Assembly: GCA_037013685.1 (NCBI GenBank)
Contig: CM072887.1
Coordinates: forward strand, 52,627,154 to 52,691,153
Direction: 5' to 3'
Source: Acridotheres tristis
Taxonomy: Eukaryota > Chordata > Aves > Passeriformes > Sturnidae
DNA: 64,000 bases
Each line of letters opens with the position of its first letter. Position 1 is the stretch's first letter. Positions 54,001 to 64,000 of the stretch are shown here, piece after piece. Below the pieces are notes generated by a model. That model worked only from the letters and a program-made list of their open reading frames with translations. It ran no database searches and was not told the DNA's origin. The position numbers were made by a program, and so were the translations under genes.

Positions 54001-57000
54001 AGAAAGTAAAGCACACAACCAGCCAACCAAGAGTAAATGTGTGTTTGCTAGTTTTATAACTCTATCTGCCAAGCCAACAGCCAACTGATTTCCTTGGCGT
54101 AAACTCGACATTTCCAACCTGGGATATTACCCAATACGGGCACTGTAAACCCTTTCCTAAATGATGTAATCACACTGCTGATGCTAAAGTTCTGGTTTAC
54201 TTGCAGTTTCCATTACAATAAATCCTTGCTACATATTCCTAGAGGTTTTACAACTTTTTTTCCCCTTTAAAAAAAAATTACTCCATATTGAAACTTGCCA
54301 AATAGGACAACAACAGGCATATTTTCCTTACACCTCAAAATAATCTGTATATCAAAAAAGGGAGGGAATGGAATTAGTACTTCTCTGAATATCTAGAGTT
54401 CCATTCTTAAAACAGTGAGGACACTGATAATATTTGGTTTTGAATTCTGAAAATCAAGAATACAAAAAAAAGTTAAAGGGACAAATGATTAGCATTAGCA
54501 CCCTTTCATCTCACAGTATTTCCATAGCAAAAAAAAAAAAAAGAGAAAGAGCAGACTGAGGCACAGGCCTCATAACTTGTCTTGCAGCAAGCAGGCTCAA
54601 GGCACTAAGGCAACTGCATGATCAGTACTGAAATGTTCCATTTTAAATAGCTATTAGGGATGGCTGTCGTACATAACCATGCAAATATCTTTCATAAAGA
54701 ATTTACTATGCATTATAGCAACACGATCCTATTTACACAATAAGTTGTTGTTCCAGTCCATCAAGTACACAAGGAATTTTAATGCATGCTAAAAAAAAAT
54801 CAATTAGGCAATGATCATCTGATTAAAAAGGCACATCACACCACTCAATTCTTTCAAACATATTCATAAATCCAAGCCTTCAAACTTTGATGAAAACTTT
54901 CAAAATTTGTAAGTGAATATTTCAAGTATATGATTTTTAAGCTTAATGAAATTCATCACAAAATGAATTACTGCATGCTATTATAATGAAAAAGCAACAC
55001 CACTGGTGAGAAAAAAGCCCCTTATTTTGACTGGTATTCTGAGGTCTTTTTGTTTTTAGCAAAAATGTCTTTACAAAGCAGCAGAAGGTTTCCCTACAGC
55101 ACACAGAACTAAAGCACTTTTAGAGGGCAATCGAACTAAAGCCAGAATGAACTGATCATGGCATCATCACTTGCTTGACTGAGGTCCAAGAAGGGTGTGA
55201 GGCAAAAAAGAAGTAAATGAAAAGCAAATTATTGTCTTTATAATCAGATCTTATTACTCACATAGTATTTCATTCATAGTGAGATATATTGCAAAATCAA
55301 GCCTGAAGTTTTCAGGTGCTAGCTATCCTTGCATATTAGAATTTTCAATTTTGACATTATCTCTTTGTAATTCCAAGTGATATCTAAGATATTAGAAACC
55401 GAAAGTTAAATCCGAAAGAATATTTTTTTGCTTTCTGGTTTTACAAACATTCCCTGGGCAAGGAGTGCTAAAAATCCAAAAATTACATTCACTCCATGCA
55501 AACCAGGAGAGAGAGTTCATGAGATTATGAGATAGCAGTATTAAGACTTACATGTAAGAATATCATTTTAAAGCCTTGTCGCAACTAGTGTTTCATTCAT
55601 GAAGACTGACAACATAGGCACAGGTCATCTCGCCCTTGCCTTCTCCCCCCCTCTCCCACTGAAGGCGAGGAAAGAAACAAAATCCCAAGTTTCCTAACAA
55701 TATAAAAATCTCTTTCGAAGTAATTAATTTTCCATACTAATGCATCCTGACAAGAGATATGTCAAGTCTGCAATCCTATAGATTAAGCATATGACTCTTT
55801 TTGTATCACCTTCCTTTCTCATGTCTTCCCTTTTATATAGGTGTCAAATCGGTCCAAATGCTTTATATATTTATTTGACCCACACTGAGTTAAGTGGACA
55901 TGTCCTTAAAATCTTACAAAGTGTTCCAGTACTCTTCAAACTGCTTAGCACTTTGTCCCAGAAGGCTATCACCCATCTTTACACGACAAATCTGTATCTC
56001 TGTTGTTAACTGTCAGAAAAGAATACAAAAATCTCAGGATACCATTACTTTTATGACAATCAATCTGCCTTTCCTATACGGCCATTTATATATCTAGATC
56101 CCTTTATCTGTAGCTGTACTGGTGTAAAGAGATTGCCCGATTTCAAATTATGCTTCTTAATTAAGGCCCAGTGTGTTGTGGTAGGGCTCATCATTGAGAA
56201 CTCATCAGAGATGAGTTCCAAACTCACTTAGGGGATCTGCTTTCTCTCTTCAGTCGTTTGCAGAACATATCCCATACCTTCCATAGTCACTTCAACATCC
56301 TGCAATTTCCACACAGAATTTTAAGAGAACCTGGGGGTTTATTTGCACCTTCATGTTTGGTGTCAAGCATGCCTAGACCAAACACCAGTTGTAAGAGAAT
56401 GTCTGCAGCATTTCCTAGATACTCCTTTTAAAACTGGTTAGCAGGCTGTGCTTGACACCCATGCTGCAGATATGTAGGCTGAGTGCACCTGAAAACATTT
56501 CATCTTTTTCATGCTCTTTAATCTTTTAGTGCTTATGCCAGAGGCCTCCCTTCCTGAGAGAGAGCTCTTCCACCTCTGGGCTGCAGGCTGGAACACACTA
56601 TCCTCTGCTGCAATATGACATAGACCAGCTAACTACATCTAGGCAATTATCTTCAATTCTACCACTTTCATTAATTTTAGCTCAATCTTTAGGGTGTTGT
56701 TTTTCATCTTTATTTCTTCATTTGCAGCATCCTGCAGCAGAGCCTGCAAGTTAAAATCTGTCAAGTCCCATAGTTCTAACCTCAAGCCACAACACTTGCT
56801 GACAAAGAGCCAGACTTAACATTTCAAGGTCTTCTTCAAAATTCAAAAATCTTCACAGTTTAACAAAAAGCCTTCTTGTTTCATCCAAGGAAACAGAGCT
56901 GACACCCTCAGCTATCTTTGGGCAACAGCAAACTATAGCTTAAAATAAGAACAATCTCTCCCATTGATGCTTCCCACCCTTCCTACAGTGTGGCACTTCC

Positions 57001-57198
57001 ACCCTCATAATCCATCTACTCAATGCTATCTCTGCACAATACTTAAATCTGAGCATGGTATGTGTTTAAGGCCCAGTATTTTTTAACCAATCGAGTTTTT
57101 GGAAGTGCCTTGCGCTTTTGATAAATTCAATGTGACACTGTAAAGCAGTCCAATTTCCAGAAAGTGCTGAGATTCATCTTCTGAAACTTCTAGCAATA

Positions 57199-57226
57199 TT
57201 ATATATTTTATATATATATATGATAT
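57199..57226. repeat. (TA)n tract
   Basis: ATTATATATTTTATATATATATATGATAT-type run directly below the CpG-rich patch at 57570-57708. It is a short, low-complexity dinucleotide repeat with no other signal. Confidence 0.8.
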
Positions 57227-57569
57227 CTAAAGTAGGTATGTGCTGCACAGTTTTAACAAGCATAGCTAGGCTCTCCTTATTTAATATTCATGTCACAGGA
57301 GTAAAAATCCAGCCAGGAATCAAACTACAGCATCCTGTGCCAAAGACAACTTACCACTCAGCTGGTAAGTTGGCAATTCAATTTACAAACCTGCATTCCT
57401 GCATTTTAATCCTTTGTAGAAAGGTGGTAATATATGAGCAATATGAAAAGAACTGGATTCAGATCATTAGAGGTTCACAAACCAAACACACGAAGCTTTG
57501 GAGGCTGTCCAAAACAAAACCATGCCTAGGTGGTGATGTCCGTTCAATAAAAATTCAGTGTCATAATTA

Positions 57570-57708
57570 CGCTGTCCCTCTCTCCCCGAAGAGCCCCGGT
57601 GCTCGGGCCGTGCAGCCACTGCGGGCAGCGCGGCGAGGAGACGGATGGGGCCGGCAGCCAATGGCGCTGCCAGGTCACTGCCTGCTGACGGGTAATTTAC
57701 AATTACCC
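57570..57708. promoter_or_regulatory. CpG cluster with CCAAT box and palindrome; candidate intronic promoter or enhancer
   Basis: Twelve CpG dinucleotides fall between 57570 and 57666 in an intron that is otherwise nearly CpG-free. An NF-Y-type CCAAT (AGCCAATGG, 57656-57664) lies in the loop of a GGCAGC/GCTGCC inverted repeat. About 25 bases further is a GGGTAATT-TAC-AATTACCC palindrome (57690-57708), a homeodomain-dimer-like site. The patch is too short for a classic CpG island. It could be an alternative ARID1B promoter, an enhancer, or the start of an antisense RNA. It sits about 1.4 kb downstream of the 195-nt exon in the ARID1B direction. Function is inferred only from composition and motifs. 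Confidence 0.45.
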
Positions 57709-59068
57709 AGCAATTAGCAAATGCACTGAAAATTCAACGCTCTTCTCTGCTAACACAGAATAACTCATTTTTAAATTAAAAATGTGTTTTAATAACTTCC
57801 CTTTGGTTACAGATACACGGAGAAAAATAAAGCCTCCTTTATTCAATTTCTCCTCCCTTTTGCAACTGACAAAATGCTTTGCTGCCTGAATCTAGCAACC
57901 AAATATACTGTTTGGCATTTCTAAACTAAACAATCTTTACCTCATCAGTATCTATTTAATAACAGAAAAGAATAAAAATTAAGACTTGTGCTAATGATAC
58001 TATAATATATTTGAAACTGTTATTTAATTAACTGCCTGATTAACATCTTGTCCTATTGGATGGGTAATAACAAGAATTGGCCAGGCACCTACCTGCCAGG
58101 TGTCCAAAATTTTATTTTATTTTCTATATTTAACAATAAATGATACCAAAAAACCCTAATCTGTGACTGGTCGGCTGCACAAAACAAATGTTCTTTCCCA
58201 TTAATGATCAAGTTTGTGCTCACAAGGTGGTGCAGAGCTCTCACTGCCTACACTCACATCCCTAATTACAAAAAAAAAACCTAGCAAAACATTAACTTCT
58301 TTATAACCTCGATTTATCTCTCCCTCTTGAAAACTGCAGTATTTTTCTTAATACATGGTATGCACATTGAGATTGACCTTCTTATAAAGGGTAGGAAAAA
58401 AGCACAAGAGGTCCAGTGGAATCCTGATAAAAAGTAGATAAAAAGGAGATCCTTACCTTTCTATATACTCTGGTACATTTTAAAAAATCCTGACTTTAAA
58501 GACTTGGTAAAAGGAAAAAAAAATAGGAAAAGCTACAGACTCCTATCAAAACGAGGAAAAAAAAGAAAACCAACCACCACAACAACAAACAACTGATATA
58601 AATATGTAACACTTTTGTATGCACTGGACCACACTAGCCTTGATGTACTGATGTCAGCTCTAGGTTTTCATCTTACATTTAAGTGTATGTAAGCCAGAGA
58701 GAAAGAGAACATAAAAACCCCTAAAAAAACAGGAAGAAAATAGCAACAACAGCAAAGAAAAGAACCAAAAAATACGCGAGGAGAAGTGGTGTCAACTGGA
58801 AACAAAAAGAAAACTCATGGCATTTGACATACTTCTCTCTGCCCAGAAAGATACCAGCAACAAACTAAATCCTGTTCGAACCGTAAGGGGTTTCAGAAAA
58901 CACTCCCACTGTGAACATAATTTATTTAGTTTTAAAATAGTCCTTCATCCTCCTTCTGCACAAGAAATACTTATTTCTGAGGTTTTTCTCTTGCACCCTC
59001 TGTATTGCCGGAATGTCAGAAGGGGAGAGAAAGAGAGGAGGGAAACCAAAGCAACCCAGAAAAATCCT

Positions 59069-59079
59069 CCACAAACCTG
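59069..59079 (-). other. ARID1B: Splice donor of the ARID1B 195-nt exon
   Basis: Read on the minus strand, the junction is CAG/GTTTGTGG. The +3 and +4 positions are T, weaker than the GTAAGT consensus. It is therefore the weaker of the two donors in the window and opens the 47.7-kb intron. Confidence 0.9.
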
Positions 59080-59271
59080 TTGCTGTGGATACTGCATTCC
59101 TCCCATGGCTGCCGGGGCTCGGCCCTGCATTCCCACGGGATAGCGCTGGGGGCCGGGAGGGCCGTACGACTGCCCGGGGTAGGGGCTGCTCTGCTGTGCC
59201 TGAGAGTGCGGGTTATTGCCCATGCCGTACAGCTGCGGCCTCTTCATCACCATCGGGTCCATCGCACTGCC
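59077..59271 (-). CDS. ARID1B: ARID1B internal coding exon (upstream of the two seen)
   Basis: This exon encodes 65 residues of the N-terminal low-complexity region of ARID1B (BAF250B). ARID1B is the ARID-bearing subunit of the canonical BAF (SWI/SNF) complex, which acts in the nucleus to remodel nucleosomes at enhancers. The translation begins [17 protein letters not shown] and ends [11 protein letters not shown]. That matches ARID1B as I remember it. The ARID1A paralogue differs here, with an MDQMGKMRPQPYGG-type start and a GLSYTQQ end. The exon is rich in Pro, Gln, Gly and Tyr (repeated [15 protein letters not shown]), and no folded domain is expected. The borders are a CAACAG acceptor just above 59271 and CAG/GTTTGT at 59077. 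Length is divisible by three and both ends are phase 0, so skipping would keep the frame. The open frame runs past the exon on both sides, but the residues lose all similarity beyond the splice sites. CpG content is high, as in other ARID1 N-terminal exons. I leave the exon unnumbered because the first exons are outside the window. Confidence 0.96.
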
Positions 59272-59290
59272 CTGTTGGCAAACACAACCA
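59272..59290 (-). other. ARID1B: Splice acceptor of the ARID1B 195-nt exon
   Basis: Read on the minus strand, the intron ends TTGTGTTTGCCAACAG before GGC AGT GCG. The pyrimidine tract is modest, interrupted by purines in GCCAAC. A possible branch-point-like TCTTAAAT lies about 30 bases upstream. It sets the exon start at base 59271 in phase 0. Confidence 0.9.
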
Positions 59291-62200
59291 AAGGAATATT
59301 TAAGACATGCAAAGAAAAACGGCAGAATCGTCATGCTCACTGCGGGCGAATTAAACGTGTTTTCTCAATGCTTTATAAATCAAATATTGACTCGATGTAC
59401 CAACTGGCAAAGTACCATAGCCTGGGTTCTCTGATTAATTATACGAGGTTTTGAATAGTAAGTTTGGGACTTCCATTCCATTTAAAACAACTTATAAAAT
59501 TACTGTGCACTAAAACTTGAGGCTGTCTGTTACCTATATAAACAGAAACCAGAAAAATTGCCCAAAAATTTCAGCTTAAGAAATAATTAATTACAGTGCT
59601 GCAAACTGATTAGCATCACAGACCTTAATATTAAAACAAAAACAAAATAAAACATAAATATATATCAAGAGAGACATAAACAGTGGACAAGCCATTTAAC
59701 CTTGAGAAAATGTCTGTTCTCTCACATAAAAAAAAAGAGAAACTGGAAAGAAAAGATTAAGTTTCCAAGAAGTGCAATGCATACAGAACACTGCATTTCA
59801 GCATTTTCCTGTTGCTTTCATGCACATTAATAAGTTTCCAGATCAAAAAGCAAGTCATAATCCACATTTTACATGAAAGTTTATTTGCCTCCTTAATAGA
59901 CTTCAGAAAATCCGAACTGCAACCAGTGATGGAGGGGGAAGGGAGGTAAGGGAGGGAAGTTTTATTTTTAGACTTTTTGGCAGCACTTACCAAGCCCTGT
60001 AACAGTTTCAGGACAGGTGTCAACCATTGTGTAGTATTACGCTCATGTTTTATTACTGAGAACTAACTGAACCAGAAAAGAAGTACCATACTTGGTGAAG
60101 CCCTGTATTGTTAATGCTACATCCATTTTTCAATTCCTCAGTTCTAGTTAGATTCATGAAGAATGTGGGGGGAAGCTTTCAAAAAGCCCATGACAACCTT
60201 TTCTTTATGAAAGCAGCACATAGCCCCTTCCTGCTCCCCCCCACCACAAAAAGACCTGTTAATTCACCCAGACAGCCCACCCCCACCAGGAGCAGGATTC
60301 CCTCCTGCAGCACATTTTCCAAGTCTTCCTGCATCATACTGCTGAACAGTTTAATTTTAAAACCTCCTATGTAACATGGCTTCTTCAAGTCCTTTCTGGC
60401 TATTATATTCTGATGTAATAGTTATTATGACATTATCTAACATTTCCCACTCCCATCCCTGTTTCTTCTCATCACTGCTGTTTGTACCATTAACACACTA
60501 CTTTTTCTGTTCCTATCCAAAATATGCCCTTTCCAAAACAGTCACTGCTTAATGAACTATTATTCTTTCCTTACTGCAAATAAAATCCATCAAACTTAAT
60601 TTTTTTTTTCCCTGGCTGTCTCCACCATTACCAATACCAATTTTCCAGGAATGTCACCCAAAACTAGTAAGGTATTCTGAATATGGGCACACTACACCTG
60701 AGGAGGTGGAAATGATAACCTCCTCACATGACACCTCCATTCACTTCAGAAGTGGACTGCCCTTTTTTGCTACCATAGCAAATTCCACATTCACTGCTAA
60801 TTTTGGGTAAGTATTACTCAGCAATTTTCCCTTTATTGTTTGCTGGCTCTGTAGCCAGATTAGAAGTTTCTATTTTTTGCTACTAAATGTCCCTGGGTAA
60901 TTTACTATTTATATTTTATACTTTCCAAAATCAATGGTTCCTCAACCACTTCAGATCACCTGATCCACAACAACATTCTCAACTTTGGGGTTTTTTTTTT
61001 AGATCATCATGCACTCTCACCACAGTTTCAACTAAAAACACAAAGGCTAAGCAGATGAACTACAGATTCCTTCTTACAGTGTCCCAGGGGACAGCTTACA
61101 TTTCCTCCTATAGACCACAATACTTTATCTATGCTTATTTCTTGCTTTAATGTCCTGTGCATAACCTGTCATAATCCTCTTCTCAAACAAAAACCCTTGT
61201 TCAAAGCAAGTCTTGAGTTTCCTCCATTAGATTCCCATGCAGCCAAACAGCACTTTCCATTGCTGTCTTCTGTTTCTGGGTATAATTTCCAGGTCTCATC
61301 TTCAATAACCACATTTACTTAAATTCAAGTTTAATTAATTTTGAATGTAGTAATTTCTTTTCTGTATCCAGTTCTTAAATATAAATAAGGCAGATAGCTA
61401 CACTGCTAAAACAATCTGACATTTTCTATTATTAAGACTACTTTCAGGTGCATATAAACTTTGCCAAACTTCAGGCATTTAGGCTGAAATTTTCCAGGGC
61501 ATATGTATGCCTGAGGCTGAAATTCTCTGGAAAATTCAGCAGAAATAGTTCAGCTATGTCTTAGAATGAGGTCACAGAAAAATACATGGTTTATGTTCTC
61601 ACATAAAACACTTGAAAATACTTCTTGAATACCATGCTTTGAGGCAGAGAATTTTAATTTCCCAGGGTGACACTGGACATTCATGAAAGGCAAGGCACGT
61701 GTCCCTGTCAGAGAGAGCATCTGAATGTCACCAGACTAGGAGCACACGGGGAATAAACAGGAGCACATGATGGGCAGGGCAAGGCTTCTTGAGCGGAGTT
61801 ACAAAGTGTATGGAGGCTGCCTTGAATTTGCCAGACAAAGGAAGAGGGACAATGAGTTAAAAAAGCAATGGAGACAGAAATGAGGCAGAAGGAGATGAAG
61901 GGCAGAAGAGGAAACAAGGTCAGGAGGTAACATGGATACAAGCCAAAGAGTCTCTGTCCTTTGGACTAGTGACCTCCAAGCACTGGAGCGTCTGTGTGCG
62001 TGTTGGGAGAGTGATCCTCACTGCACTGCATCCTTCCTTCCCTCCTTCTCACCATCCTGCCGTCACTACACCTCTCCAGGTGTTCTATTCAGGTGAGCCA
62101 CTCCTCTTTCCCTTAGGTGATATCCCTCCAATTCACAAAGGTGGAGGGATGAAGAGCCTCAGATATGGCTATAAATCCAGTAACCAGGAGCTGGGGGGTC

Positions 62201-62961
62201 TCAGACAACTGGAATTGAGGGGAACTGTGGTCAGTGGAAAGCAAGGGACCTGGACATACTCAGAATTTATTGTGAACGCTTCAAGTCAAGACTCTGGACC
62301 AAGGACTGAGATACCTGAATATGAGAGGGCTAGACTGAGAGAGCAATGACTGCCTGGACAAATTACTGGGACAATCCACAGGGACCCACCCTAGCTGTCA
62401 GTGCTGCCTGTTCCCTCCTCCCTCCAAAGATCTCAGGGAAAGAACAAACAGTAGAGTGTTCTATGATCTCTTGGGTCGGAGAAGACAGACTTGGCGAGGA
62501 AACATTTCTCATCCTATGCACTGGTCGGTCCCTATGGAGGGTGGCAAGTCACCACTGCTATTCCTGGCTCCCTTCAGATTAGATCCCAACCCTCTGTGTA
62601 GTGCAGCTAAAGGTGAAGACATCTACCAGTGACTCAGTGGCTGTCAACATATTCTGCGACGCAAAACAAAACCGAAGACCCAGCTCTCCCCCAGGCTTAA
62701 GAAAGATTATTACTGCAGAAGTTGAGAGCTCTTGGAATTAAGTTTGCCCTTGCAAAATTAAGTGTGTCTCCTTCACAGATACAGCTGTCTTTAAACACAC
62801 AGCCACCCTTCAATCCTCACAGGCAGCGGATGTGCCTGCTCCAGGTACCCATCCAGCACAGAGCAGTGAAGGGGCCAGGGTGAGCTATTGGGGCAGGGCT
62901 TCGCTTATCCCCTGCAGGTAGTGAATGAAGGAGACAATTGTCTTACCATCCAAAGTATTTG

Positions 62962-63222
62962 TGTTAAAGGAACCTTCAGATAAGATTATAATATTTGTCT
63001 CAATTAACAATTTCTTTTAATAAGTTTTCAAAACGTCATGGATGAGAGAAAGTCTTGTTATAGGAATGAAATCAGAAAGTGTACAAGAATGATGAAGCTA
63101 AAAACTTCATTTCATAAAAAATTCCTATCACAAGACTTTCAGCCATGACGTTTTGAAAACTTATTAAAAGAAGTTGTTAATTGAGATAAATATTATAATC
63201 TTATCTGAAGGTTCCTTTAACA
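62962..63222. repeat. Long near-perfect inverted repeat (hairpin), arms about 104 bases
   Basis: The left arm 62962-63067 pairs with the right arm 63121-63222. Over 102 aligned bases I count four mismatches plus one 4-base insertion (GAGA in the left arm), so identity is about 96%. The arms begin TGTTAAAGGAACCTTCAG, which places a TTAA at each outer end. The 53-base loop holds a further small hairpin (ATGAAG/CTTCAT). Two of the four arm differences are transitions that become G-U pairs in a plus-strand RNA but A-C mismatches in a minus-strand RNA. I see no obvious target-site duplication in the flanks. It could be a young palindromic MITE-like element, a local inverted duplication, or a hairpin RNA source. 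It carries no coding potential. Confidence 0.9.
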
Positions 63223-64000
63223 TTTATTAAGTTCCAGTATTTTCTTCAATATCAGTTCCAACAGTTTTCAAAGACAAGTTTTCAGCTGCAGGATGATTAT
63301 AAGAAGCATCAACCTCTTTATGCTGTAGGGATCATAACCCATCCCCTCCACAAATGCTCTCTAACATTTACCAAAAACGACAGCATTGCTCTAACTGCAT
63401 CGTATTCCTCTAAAACCCAGTGTGCATGTTTGACTATGAATGGATGATGTCTTTTTACATCTTCCATGCCTTTACTTTTTATAACATGCTGTAGTGCAAA
63501 GTTTTAATTACTTATTAAATTTCACTTTAGTGTCATTGTAGTAATCAATATCCATTTGTTTCCTTTCCTGTCTTTACAGAACAGTCCAATTTTTCTCTAG
63601 TGGTGTTTTACTCCTAATACACACATTACCATTTTGCCAGTTTATCTAGTGTTTGCTCATGCTATTTTTTAACACCATATTCTTTCAGGCAAGCCTAGAT
63701 GGATGCTGTCTTTTGCTTCTGATTCTGCACCTCCTCTTCAACTTGCTGCATTTCATTAAAACTTTGAGTAGATCTGCAGTTCCTCAAAATACCCCAGCCT
63801 TGTTCTTTGCTTCAGTCCACAAAAATACTATCATTTATAACCCCTTTATTATAGCGCCTATCTTGTGTCAATATCAGATTCATTTGCACATGTACTATCA
63901 GGCTTTGTGAGAACAGAGCATTTCATAGGAGTCCTTGCCTATTATGTGTCTCATGAGCACCTTAAAACACCCAGTGGAAGGTTTGCTTATGATTTCAACA

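Larger units (their letters stand above)
11382..59076 (-). other. ARID1B: ARID1B intron, complete, 47,695 bases
   Basis: This intron joins the two phase-0 exons. It is mostly AT-rich single-copy sequence with short ORFs, none showing protein similarity I recognise. Repeats and candidate elements inside it are listed separately. In the stretches 15481-20899, 21197-25325, 25364-29529, 29701-40599, 41131-45938, 45954-57198 and 57709-59076 I see no gene, RNA gene or recognisable mobile element. They hold only simple AT runs, for example (TA)n near 28497-28508 and A or T runs near 28304, 49086 and 54528. A 23990-24700 stretch is less AT-rich than its surroundings. Intron length is usual for this gene in vertebrates. 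An additional cassette exon cannot be excluded by eye. Confidence 0.88.
59272..64000 (-). other. ARID1B: ARID1B intron upstream of the 195-nt exon, partial
   Basis: This is the 3' part of the intron before the 195-nt exon and is cut by the window edge. No further ARID1B coding segment is visible. From 59300 to 61700 the sequence is plain AT-rich intron with C/T-rich patches (60220-60320, 60440-60660). From about 61700 to 62930 the composition is visibly less AT-rich, with a few long open frames that I do not recognise. A long inverted repeat lies at 62962-63222. The last 780 bases show nothing further. Confidence 0.8.

Noticed and set aside
57220..57717. 165-codon plus-strand frame
   Set aside because: It runs from a TA repeat through unique AT-rich sequence into the CpG cluster, with an abrupt change of residue use and no domain. 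Most likely chance.
11241..59271. Assignment of the exons to the paralogue ARID1A
   Set aside because: [13 protein letters not shown] and [11 protein letters not shown] are ARID1B forms; ARID1A differs at these positions and has a longer Gln-rich tail after this exon.
58945..59340. Reading the 131-codon minus-strand frame as one intact small gene
   Set aside because: Only residues between the splice sites match ARID1B. The ends are intronic read-through.
59005..59454. Plus-strand frames of up to 149 codons over the 59077-59271 exon
   Set aside because: Antisense shadow of the ARID1B exon; no similarity and no own splice or start context.
1..64000. CRISPR arrays, bacterial operons, tRNA or rRNA genes
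   Set aside because: No regularly spaced repeats, no ribosome-binding/operon layout and no tRNA or rRNA signature sequence was seen. The split-exon ARID1B gene shows the DNA is animal nuclear.

Overview
The window is vertebrate nuclear DNA, most likely from a bird. Three things point there. It is AT-rich, with two short coding exons separated by tens of kilobases of non-coding sequence. A 5'-truncated CR1 LINE end (about 20900-21196) finishes in the ATTCTATG-type tail typical of sauropsid CR1. There are also older, decayed CR1 copies and no mammalian SINEs. Turtles and crocodilians also carry CR1, so 'bird' is inference. Species cannot be told from this sequence.

The only gene I can support is ARID1B, on the minus strand. 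It encodes the AT-rich-interaction-domain subunit of the canonical BAF (SWI/SNF) chromatin-remodelling complex. Two consecutive recognisable exons are present: 59077-59271 (195 nt, 65 codons) and 11241-11381 (141 nt, 47 codons). Both are phase 0-0 with AG/GT borders, and both encode the low-complexity Gln/Pro/Tyr/Gly-rich N-terminal region upstream of the ARID domain. A 47,695-base intron lies between them. At least 4.7 kb of the upstream intron (59272-64000) and 11.2 kb of the downstream intron (1-11240) flank them. The first exon, the large exon after 11241, and the ARID domain itself lie outside the window.

Intronic content from low to high coordinate: a homeodomain-site-rich AT block near 2.3-2.6 kb; a hairpin-bearing AT block near 5.5-5.9 kb; a decayed minus-strand CR1 near 8.4-8.6 kb; an (AAT)n microsatellite at 12.5 kb; a roughly 2.3-kb fossil CR1-lineage LINE at about 13.2-15.5 kb; a 64-bp tandem duplication at 17.4 kb; the younger CR1 3' end at 20.9 kb; a long T tract at 25.3 kb; a CpG cluster with a CCAAT box at 29.5-29.7 kb; a possibly conserved stretch at 40.6-41.1 kb; a 20-bp perfect palindrome at 48.0 kb; a second CpG cluster with a CCAAT box at 57.57-57.71 kb; a compositionally distinct block at 61.7-62.9 kb; and a long, about 96% identical inverted repeat at 62962-63222.

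I see no new multi-gene system. The most unusual structure is the long inverted repeat. The two CpG/CCAAT clusters are the best candidates for unannotated promoters or enhancers inside ARID1B. All other open reading frames appear to be chance intronic frames or antisense shadows of the exons.
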